Shown one piece after another: positions 54,327 through 61,447 of a stretch of DNA of 64,000 nt; the first letter of the stretch is position 1; the number at the start of each line of letters is the position of its first letter. Made by a program: the position numbers and the translations under genes. The stretch is from Pseudomonas sp. (GTDB lineage: Bacteria; Pseudomonadota; Gammaproteobacteria; Pseudomonadales; Pseudomonadaceae), in contig NZ_JAUXMX010000052.1 in NCBI RefSeq assembly GCF_030683065.1, forward strand, positions 1 to 64,000, given 5' to 3'. The notes beneath the pieces are model-generated. The model was not told the DNA's origin and made no database searches. It saw nothing but the letters and a program-made list of their open reading frames with translations.

Positions 54327-54376
54327 TGGTGCGCGCAGCGCACCCTACCCGACCGTAGGGTGCGCCGTGCGCACCA
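54327..54376. repeat. Palindromic intergenic repeat between mexE and mexF
   Basis: Inverted arms TGGTGCGCGCAGCGCACCC (left) and GGGTGCGCCGTGCGCACCA (right) fold into a long hairpin. The same arm sequence occurs at 59899-59959. Such GGTGCGC-type palindromes are common dispersed elements in Pseudomonas genomes. Here it lies inside an operon and may stabilise mRNA. Confidence 0.75.
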
Positions 54377-54394
54377 GCGTCCGAGGACCGTCCA

Positions 54395-57300
54395 ATGAAT
54401 TTCTCGCAATTCTTTATCCAGCGGCCAATCTTCGCCGCCGTGTTGTCACTGCTGATCCTGATCGGCGGTGCCATCTCGCTGTTTCAGTTGCCGATCAGCG
54501 AATACCCGGAAGTGGTGCCGCCCACCGTGGTGGTCCGCGCCACCTTCCCCGGGGCCAACCCCAAGGTGATCGGCGAAACCGTCGCCTCGCCCTTGGAACA
54601 GGCGATTACCGGCGTGGAAGGCATGCTCTATATGTCGTCCCAGGGCACTGCCGACGGCAAGATGACCCTGACCCTGACGTTCGCCCTGGGTACCGATCTG
54701 GACAAAGCCCAGGTACAGGTGCAAAACCGCGTGACCCGCACCATGCCAACGCTGCCCACTGAAGTGCAGCGCCTCGGCGTGACCGTAGACAAGGCTTCGC
54801 CCGACCTGACCATGGTGGTACACCTGACCTCGCCGGACGACCGCTACGACATGCTCTATCTGTCCAACTACGCCGCGCTCAACATCAAGGATGAGCTGGC
54901 GCGCCTGGACGGCATCGGCGATGTGCAACTGTTCGGCCTCGGCAACTACTCGCTGCGCGTGTGGCTCGATCCGCACAAGGTGGCCTCGCGAAACCTCACT
55001 GCAACCGACGTGGTCGAGGCCATCCGCGAGCAGAACCGTCAGGTCGCCGCTGGTTCCTTGGGCGCACCACCCTCGGATGCGGGCAACAGCTTCCAGTTAT
55101 CGATCAACACCCAGGGCCGCCTGGTTACTGATGAAGAGTTTGAAAACATCATCATCCGCGCCGGTGAAAATGGCCAGATCACTCGCCTGAAAGACATCGC
55201 ACGGATCGAGCTGGGCTCCAGCCAGTACGCCCTGCGCTCGCTGCTGAACAACAAGCCGGCGGTGGCTATTCCGGTATTCCAGCGCCCCGGCTCAAACGCC
55301 ATCGAGATTTCCGACGCAGTGCGTGAACGCATGGCCGAGCTGAAGCAGAGTTTCCCGCAAGGGGTGGATTTTGAGATCGTCTACGATCCAACCATCTTTG
55401 TCCGCGGCTCGATCGAAGCGGTGGTGCACACCCTGCTCGAAGCCATCGTACTGGTGGTGCTGGTGGTGATTGTGTTCCTGCAGACCTGGCGCGCATCAAT
55501 CATTCCCCTGGTAGCAGTACCGGTTTCGCTAATCGGCACCTTTGCCGTGATGCATATGCTCGGCTTCTCGCTCAACGCGCTGTCGTTGTTTGGCCTGGTG
55601 CTGGCGATCGGCATCGTGGTGGACGACGCAATCGTCGTTGTGGAAAACGTCGAACGCAATATCGGCCTGGGCAAAACTCCGCTGGAAGCCACCAAACAGG
55701 CAATGAAGGAAGTCACCGGGCCCATCGTCGCCACGGCCCTGGTGCTGTGTGCGGTGTTTATCCCCACGGCCTTTATCTCCGGGCTTAGCGGGCAGTTTTA
55801 TCAGCAGTTCGCCCTGACCATTGCCATCTCCACGGTAATCTCGGCGATCAACTCGCTGACCCTGTCCCCAGCCTTGGCCGCCGTGCTGCTGAAAAGCCAT
55901 GACGCGCCGAAGGATCGTTTCTCCAAACTGCTCGACCAGCTGTTCGGCGGCTGGTTGTTCACACCGTTTAACCGGATGTTCGACCGCGCCAGCCATGGCT
56001 ATGTCGGCACCGTGAAACGCGTGCTGCGCGGCAGCGGTATCGCCCTGTTCGTCTACGCCGGCTTGATGGGCCTGACCTACCTGGGTTTTGCCACGACGCC
56101 CACGGGATTTGTACCCGCGCAGGATAAACAATACCTGGTGGCTTTTGCCCAACTGCCCGACGCGGCAACCCTGGATCGCACCGAAGATGTGATCAAACAA
56201 ATGTCGGCAATCGCCGGCAAGCACCCCGGCGTGGCCAACACCGTGGCCTTCCCCGGCCTGTCGATCAACGGCTTCACCAACAGCCCGAACAGCGGCATCG
56301 TCTTCACCCCGCTCAAACCTTTCGACGAGCGCAGTGATCCATCGATGAGCGCCACCGCCATCGCCGCTGAGTTGAACGCGCAATTCAGCCAGATTCAGGA
56401 CGCCTATATCGCCATCTTCCCGCCACCACCGGTGCAGGGGTTGGGCACCATCGGCGGCTTCCGTCTGCAGGTGCAGGACCGTGGCAACCTCGGCTATGAC
56501 GAGCTGTACGTACAAACCCAGAACGTCATCGCCAAGGCGCGTCAGCTGCCAGAGCTGGACCCGATGTCGGTGTTCACCAGCTATCAGGTCAACGTGCCGC
56601 AGATCGATGCGGATATCGACCGCGAAAAGGCCAAGACCCACGGCGTGGCGATCAGCGACATCTTCGACACCCTGCAGATCTACCTGGGCTCGCTGTACGC
56701 CAACGACTTCAACCGCTTTGGCCGTACCTATCAGGTCAATGTGCAGGCCGAGCAGCAGTTCCGCCTGGAGCCGGAGCAGATCGGCCAGCTCAAGGTGCGC
56801 AACAACCGGGGCGAAATGGTCCCGCTGTCGGCTTTCCTCAAGGTCAGCGCCAGCTCCGGCACCGACCGTGTGATGCACTACAACGGCTTTCTCACCGCCG
56901 AAATCAACGGTGCCGCTGCCCCCGGCTACAGCTCCGGCCAGGCCGAAGCGGCCATCGCCAAGCTGCTCAAGGATGAATTGCCTAACGGCATGAGCTTCGA
57001 GTGGACCGACCTGACCTACCAGCAGATCCTCGCCGGTAACAGCGCGCTCTTCGTTTTCCCGCTCTGCGTGCTGCTGGCCTTCCTGGTGCTGGCCGCCCAG
57101 TACGAGAGCTGGAGCCTGCCGCTGGCGGTGATCCTGATCGTACCGATGACCCTGCTGTCGGCCATCACCGGGGTAATCCTGGCGGGAGGCGACAACAACA
57201 TCTTTACCCAGATCGGCTTGATCGTACTGGTGGGATTGGCCTGCAAGAACGCCATCCTGATCGTCGAGTTCGCCAAGGAGAAACAGGAAGAAGGCATGGA

Positions 57301-57574
57301 CCGCGTCAGTGCAGTACTGGAAGCCTGCCGCCTGCGTCTGCGGCCGATCCTGATGACCAGCTTCGCCTTCATTATGGGTGTGGTGCCGCTGGTATTGTCT
57401 TCCGGTGCCGGCGCGGAAATGCGCCATGCCATGGGCGTCGCGGTATTTTCCGGGATGCTCGGCGTTACCTTCTTCGGCCTGCTGCTGACCCCGCTGTTCT
57501 ACGTGCTGATCCGCGCTTTCGTGGAGAAACGCGAAGCGCAGAAGGTGGCGCGCTTGCAGGAGCTGCATAGATGA
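54395..57574 (+). CDS. mexF: RND efflux inner-membrane pump, MexF-like
   Basis: A 1059-residue HAE1-type RND pump. It has 12 membrane segments and two large periplasmic loops. Visible signatures are the start RPIFAAVLSLLILIGGAISL, the proton-relay segment GLVLAIGIVVDDAIVVVENV, and GLACKNAILIVEFAKEKQEE near the C-terminus. It exports chloramphenicol, fluoroquinolones and similar compounds with MexE and an OprN-type channel. The expected oprN does not follow; a short relic overlaps the stop codon. Confidence 0.95.
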   Translation: MNFSQFFIQRPIFAAVLSLLILIGGAISLFQLPISEYPEVVPPTVVVRATFPGANPKVIGETVASPLEQAITGVEGMLYMSSQGTADGKMTLTLTFALGTDLDKAQVQVQNRVTRTMPTLPTEVQRLGVTVDKASPDLTMVVHLTSPDDRYDMLYLSNYAALNIKDELARLDGIGDVQLFGLGNYSLRVWLDPHKVASRNLTATDVVEAIREQNRQVAAGSLGAPPSDAGNSFQLSINTQGRLVTDEEFENIIIRAGENGQITRLKDIARIELGSSQYALRSLLNNKPAVAIPVFQRPGSNAIEISDAVRERMAELKQSFPQGVDFEIVYDPTIFVRGSIEAVVHTLLEAIVLVVLVVIVFLQTWRASIIPLVAVPVSLIGTFAVMHMLGFSLNALSLFGLVLAIGIVVDDAIVVVENVERNIGLGKTPLEATKQAMKEVTGPIVATALVLCAVFIPTAFISGLSGQFYQQFALTIAISTVISAINSLTLSPALAAVLLKSHDAPKDRFSKLLDQLFGGWLFTPFNRMFDRASHGYVGTVKRVLRGSGIALFVYAGLMGLTYLGFATTPTGFVPAQDKQYLVAFAQLPDAATLDRTEDVIKQMSAIAGKHPGVANTVAFPGLSINGFTNSPNSGIVFTPLKPFDERSDPSMSATAIAAELNAQFSQIQDAYIAIFPPPPVQGLGTIGGFRLQVQDRGNLGYDELYVQTQNVIAKARQLPELDPMSVFTSYQVNVPQIDADIDREKAKTHGVAISDIFDTLQIYLGSLYANDFNRFGRTYQVNVQAEQQFRLEPEQIGQLKVRNNRGEMVPLSAFLKVSASSGTDRVMHYNGFLTAEINGAAAPGYSSGQAEAAIAKLLKDELPNGMSFEWTDLTYQQILAGNSALFVFPLCVLLAFLVLAAQYESWSLPLAVILIVPMTLLSAITGVILAGGDNNIFTQIGLIVLVGLACKNAILIVEFAKEKQEEGMDRVSAVLEACRLRLRPILMTSFAFIMGVVPLVLSSGAGAEMRHAMGVAVFSGMLGVTFFGLLLTPLFYVLIRAFVEKREAQKVARLQELHR

Positions 57575-57692
57575 AGACCTTTGCTGCCAACGCCCTCGCT
57601 TTGCCGCAAGTTCGATGACTCCGTCCTCGACCAACGGGGGCAACAGTGCCTCCTGCAACATTCAGGGCGGCGACTGGCAGCCTAGCGCCTAA
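57571..57692 (+). pseudogene. Probable relic of oprN after mexF
   Basis: An ATG overlaps the mexF stop (ATGA, 57571-57574) and reads MKTFAANALALPQVR before a stop. About 70 bp later another frame ends in NIQGGDWQPSA and TAA (57690-57692), like the LGGGWQ-type C-terminus of OprM/OprN channels. This suggests a large internal deletion removed most of oprN, leaving its first and last codons. The sequence is too short for certainty. Confidence 0.45.
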
Positions 57693-57733
57693 GGTCGAGG
57701 TTTTACCCGGTTGGCCTTGCCAACCCATTCCCG

Positions 57734-57770
57734 CCCCACGGCAGTTGCTCCTTGCCGTGGGGTTTTTTTT
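57734..57770 (+). terminator. Terminator of the mexEF operon
   Basis: CCCCACGGCA pairs with TGCCGTGGGG around a 9-nt loop and runs directly into T8 on the + strand. It is a strong rho-independent terminator, set about 160 bp after the mexF stop, where an oprN gene would have been expected to run through. Confidence 0.9.
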
Positions 57771-57937
57771 GAAACAAACGAGGCCGACTTCTTTTACGCT
57801 AGCGGCTTGATTGCACCTTATGGCTTCAGCCTGCACCATAGCCTGGCCACAGCACTGCGGCAGTGCATCAGCGCGCCTGATAGCGCCACTACTAGGCAGC
57901 TGTTTCAGGCAATTACCCGCTCCCCACGGAATTTCAC

Positions 57938-58447
57938 ATGACCCGCCACACATCCACTATCGCGCTGCTCTCGATCATTAGTGTTGCCTGTTTTGCCATG
58001 CTCGGCGGTGCGTTGCTCTTGCAGCATCTGTTCGCCTGGGAACCTTGCACCCTCTGCGTGCAAATTCGCTTGTGGCTGTTGCTGGGCGGCACGCTCAGCC
58101 TGCTGCTGATCGCTGCCGAGCGCGCCGGGCAGCGCTGGCTGAGCTTTATACTCTGGCCGTTACTGTTCGCGGCGGGGTTTATGGCGGTATTCGACAATAC
58201 CCATCTGGTGCTGATCGAGACCGGCGTCATAGAAAGCTCCAGCTGCTCGCCCTTCCCTTTTTATGCCTTCTACCTGCCCCTGCACGAGTACCTGCCTGAG
58301 GTGTTCATGAGCGCCGGCGTTTGCGGGCAAAACGACTACACCATCCTCGGCGTGCCCTTCACCAACTGGACGCTGTTGAGCGTAACGCTGCTGTTTACCT
58401 TCATGCTGTATGTAGCTTGGCGGGCGATTGGCAAATCCGCCGACTAG
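57938..58447 (+). CDS. dsbB: Disulfide bond formation protein B
   Basis: A 169-residue, four-span membrane protein with the first-loop CxxC pair in EPCTLCVQIR and the second-loop Cys pair (SSSCSPFPFYAF and MSAGVCG). The order matches DsbB: it re-oxidises DsbA and passes electrons to quinone, supporting disulfide formation in the periplasm. It stands alone on the + strand. Pseudomonas often has two DsbB homologues; which one this is cannot be told. Confidence 0.93.
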   Translation: MTRHTSTIALLSIISVACFAMLGGALLLQHLFAWEPCTLCVQIRLWLLLGGTLSLLLIAAERAGQRWLSFILWPLLFAAGFMAVFDNTHLVLIETGVIESSSCSPFPFYAFYLPLHEYLPEVFMSAGVCGQNDYTILGVPFTNWTLLSVTLLFTFMLYVAWRAIGKSAD

Positions 58448-58874
58448 CTGCACGCTCAACCCTGGCTTGCCGCAGGCACTATTGGCGCTAGCTGCTGTGC
58501 CGCTTCGAGTAGCGCCGCGCTGATGAAATATTAAGCCGCTGCCTGCCGTTGCGGCGGCGTCATTGGTCAATGCCGGCGCATAGCCGGCAGGCGGCCCACA
58601 CATGCCTACGCGAGGTGATCGCTGCTGACGCACTAGCCTGGCGAAAACCAGCGAACATCCGCCTATCGGCACTTCATCAATGGCGAAAAGCCGCCACCCA
58701 ATGCGAACAGGATCACATCCCTCGCTCGACGTTTGCAGGGCTGCACTGTGCACGCCCCGCTGGCACAGGCATTGCCATACAGTCACTGCAGCCTTTCGCC
58801 ACCCAACCACGGCTGCACTCTTGCGGGCAGTTGCCTGGCCGTGCAGACCGACCAATAAAAACAAAGGACATCAA
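58448..58874. other. Intergenic region between dsbB and dctP
   Basis: 427 bp with no recognised gene. The frame of the following protein stays open upstream, but the clear ribosome-binding site and signal peptide place its start at 58875. The promoter of the DctP-type gene should lie here. Confidence 0.5.
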
Positions 58875-59882
58875 ATGTTCAAGCCGATCTTCGCCCTGGC
58901 CGCTAGCGCCCTGGCATTAGCCTCTGCCTGCGCGTATGGCGCGCCAGCCCAAGGCCCCATCCTGATCAAGTTTGCCCATGTGGTCGCCGACAATACGCCC
59001 AAGGGCCAGGGCGCCCTACTGTTCAAAAAGCTGGTGGAGGAGCGCTTGGGCGGCAAGGTAATTGTCGAGGTCTATCCGAACTCCACGCTGTTTGGCGACG
59101 CCAATGAGCTGGAGGCTTTGATTAAAAACGAGGTGCAGTTGCTGGCACCGTCACTGGCCAAGTTCGAGAACTACACCAACAAACTGCAGGTATTTGACCT
59201 GCCCTTTCTGTTTGATGATCTGGACGCCGTCAACCGCTTTCAGAAACGCGCCAAGGGCCGTCAACTGCTGCGCTCGATGGAAGATCACAACATTGTCGGC
59301 CTGGCCTATTGGCACAACGGCATGAAGCAACTCTCGGCAACCAAAGCCTTGCAGTCACCTGCCGATGCAAACGGTTTGAAGTTTCGCATTCAACCTTCAA
59401 CCGTGCTTGATGCACAGTTCAAGCAGCTGGGCGCCACCCCGATTGTGATGCCGTTTGCCGAGGTGTTTGACGCGCTGAAAGACGGCACGGTACAGGGCGC
59501 TGAAAATCCCTGGTCGAACATCCACAGCAAGCAGTTGCATACCGTGCAGCCCTACATCACCGAAACCAATCATGGTGTGCTCGACTACATGCTGGTGAGC
59601 AATTCACGCTTCTGGTACACCATCCCCCATCTTATTCGCACCGAATTAGAAGGCATCATCGATACGGTGACCTATGAGGTCAATCGCCAGGCCGAAGCCG
59701 CCAACCAGGCCGACCGCGAGCGCATCGCAGCAGCCAGCGGCACCCAGGTGATCGTCCTCAGCGAGGAGCAGCGCGACGCCTGGCGCAAAGCCATGCAACC
59801 GGTGTGGCAACAGTACGAAGGGGCGATCGGCGCTGACGTTATCAAAGCGGCGCAAACGGTTAACCGCAACCAGCGCGACTAG
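58875..59882 (+). CDS. TRAP transporter substrate-binding protein (DctP family)
   Basis: A 335-residue exported protein with AAAGGA before ATG 58875 and a signal peptide (FALAASALALASACAYGAPA). The mature part has DctP features: GQGALLFKKLVEERLGGKVI, EVYPNSTLFGDANELEALI, GLKFRIQPSTVLDAQFKQLG and DGTVQGAENPWSNI. Such proteins bind C4-dicarboxylates or related acids for DctQM transporters. No dctQ or dctM gene is next to it, so it must work with distant membrane subunits or act in sensing. Confidence 0.92.
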   Translation: MFKPIFALAASALALASACAYGAPAQGPILIKFAHVVADNTPKGQGALLFKKLVEERLGGKVIVEVYPNSTLFGDANELEALIKNEVQLLAPSLAKFENYTNKLQVFDLPFLFDDLDAVNRFQKRAKGRQLLRSMEDHNIVGLAYWHNGMKQLSATKALQSPADANGLKFRIQPSTVLDAQFKQLGATPIVMPFAEVFDALKDGTVQGAENPWSNIHSKQLHTVQPYITETNHGVLDYMLVSNSRFWYTIPHLIRTELEGIIDTVTYEVNRQAEAANQADRERIAAASGTQVIVLSEEQRDAWRKAMQPVWQQYEGAIGADVIKAAQTVNRNQRD

Positions 59883-59898
59883 CTACCGGCATAGCCCA

Positions 59899-59959
59899 TA
59901 GGGTGCGCCGTGCGCACCAAGCCCCCCTCAGCCTGGACTGGCGCGCACAGCGCACCTTA
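59899..59959. repeat. Palindromic intergenic repeat, second copy
   Basis: TAGGGTGCGCCGTGCGCACCA (59899-59919, given as positions) and the inverse-like arm at 59939-59959 surround a short spacer. It is the same repeat type as at 54327-54376. It lies between the convergent dctP-type and opmB genes and covers the opmB stop codon, so it probably serves as a 3'-end structure for both. Confidence 0.7.
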
Positions 59960-61447
59960 CTGCTGCCAACCGCCACCCAGGGCGGCAATCAGCTGCACAC
60001 TGGCGGTCAGGCGGCTGCCGAGCAAGGCCAGGTTGCTGCGCTCATTGCTCAGCGCGGTGGCCTGCACGTTGACCACGCTGTTGAAGTCGACGGCGCCAGC
60101 ACGGTACTGGTTCTCGATCAGGCGCAGGGACTCGCGGGCAGCGTCCAGTGCCTGCTCTTGAAACACCACCTCCTGCTCCAGCACCCGCAGCTGCACCAGG
60201 TAGTCTTCTACCTCGCGGAAGCTGTCCAGCACCGCCTGCCGGTATTGCGCGACGGTCTGGTCATAAGCTGCTTCGCTGCGTTCCAATTCGGCGCGGCGTG
60301 CGCCGCCATCGAACAGACTAAGCGCCAGTTGTGGGCCGAGTGACCAGAAGCGGTTAGGCAAGCTGACCCAGTCGGCAAAGCTGCTGCCACGGTAGCCGCC
60401 AGTGGCGGAAAGGGTCAGGTCCGGGAACCAGGCAGCCTCGGCCACGCCGATCTCGGCATTGGCGGCGATTACCCGACGTTCGGCGGCAGCCACATCCGGG
60501 CGGCGTTCCAGCAACTGCGACGGCAGCGCCACAGGAATCTCAGGCAGCGCCGGCAATTGCTCACGCACGGCTAGACTCAACTCGCTCGGCGGCACACCGA
60601 TCAGCACAGCAATCGCATGTTCCAGTTGAGCACGCTGCCACTTCAAGTCGATGGCCTGGGCTTGGGTGCTTCTCAGCTGAGTCAGCGCCTGGCTGACATC
60701 GGACTTGGGCACGATACCAGCGTTGTACTGGTTTTCGGTGAGGCGCAGCGAACGGGCGTATGCAGCCACGGTGGCATCGAGCAGGCGCTGCTGATCATCC
60801 AGTACGCGCAGTTGCAGGTAGGTTTGCACCAGTTCGGCCTGCAGGCTGAGCTTGAGCGCGGCCAGATCGGCGGCGCTGGCCTCGAAACCGGCACGGCTGG
60901 ACTCCAGCGAGCGGCGCAGTTTGCCCCATATATCCAGTTCCCAGGCGGCGTTCAGGCTCAGATCATAGCTGCTGGAGACGCCGCTGCTGTTCGAGTTAGT
61001 GGAGCTGGACGCGCTCTGGCTCCCAGCACCCTGTCCGCCCCGGCTGGCCCCGGCGCTGCTCGACACGCTCGGGTAGAACGCCGCTCGCGCGCCACGCACC
61101 AAGGCGCGAGCCTGGCGATACTGCGCCTCGCTGGCGGCCAGGTTCTGGTTGGAGACATTCAGGCGCTCGACCAGGGCATTCAACTCGCTGTCGCCATACA
61201 ACTGCCACCAGCTGCCGCGTTCCAGCACATCACCGGGCTTGGCCTGGGTCCAGCCTTCAATCTGTTTGAACTGTGCCGGGGTTTGTAGCTGCGGGCGCTG
61301 ATAATCCGGGCCGATGGCGCAGCCGCCTAACAATAAGCTGAGTGTAACCAGCCCTATGTAGGAGCGGGCCATGCCCGCGAATGGCTTCATCACGGCAAAG
61401 GTTTCGCGAGCATGGCTCGCTCCTACGGGTAGTGGCAGCAGGGTCAT
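59957..61447 (-). CDS. opmB: Outer-membrane efflux channel, OpmB-like
   Basis: A NodT-type outer-membrane lipoprotein channel of up to 496 residues. The lipobox region is LVTLSLLLGGCAIGPDYQRP; the body has two similar halves typical of OprM (LERRPDVAAAERRVIAANAE, VNVQATALSNERSNLALLGS) and ends LIAALGGGWQQ. ATG 61447 overlaps the muxC stop (ATGA), but ATG 61390 or 61372 gives a normal signal peptide. The first ~30 codons are REP sequence (61358-61427). In P. aeruginosa OpmB serves MuxABC, and it may also serve other pumps such as MexEF here. Confidence 0.9.
   Translation of the reverse strand: MTLLPLPVGASHARETFAVMKPFAGMARSYIGLVTLSLLLGGCAIGPDYQRPQLQTPAQFKQIEGWTQAKPGDVLERGSWWQLYGDSELNALVERLNVSNQNLAASEAQYRQARALVRGARAAFYPSVSSSAGASRGGQGAGSQSASSSTNSNSSGVSSSYDLSLNAAWELDIWGKLRRSLESSRAGFEASAADLAALKLSLQAELVQTYLQLRVLDDQQRLLDATVAAYARSLRLTENQYNAGIVPKSDVSQALTQLRSTQAQAIDLKWQRAQLEHAIAVLIGVPPSELSLAVREQLPALPEIPVALPSQLLERRPDVAAAERRVIAANAEIGVAEAAWFPDLTLSATGGYRGSSFADWVSLPNRFWSLGPQLALSLFDGGARRAELERSEAAYDQTVAQYRQAVLDSFREVEDYLVQLRVLEQEVVFQEQALDAARESLRLIENQYRAGAVDFNSVVNVQATALSNERSNLALLGSRLTASVQLIAALGGGWQQ
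61358..61427. repeat. REP pair inside the 5' end of opmB
   Basis: GTAGGAGCGGGCCATGCCCG at 61358 and the inverted GCGAGCATGGCTCGCTCCTAC ending at 61426 form a typical Pseudomonas REP inverted pair. Such REPs usually lie between genes. Here it lies in the overlap zone of muxC and opmB and is read as codons for ASHARETFA and MARSYIG at the opmB N-terminus. Confidence 0.85.

Noticed and set aside
55529..57661. 710-codon - strand open frame opposite mexF
   Set aside because: Composition is His/Gln/Arg-rich as expected for antisense of a GC-rich gene, and mexF is intact on the + strand.
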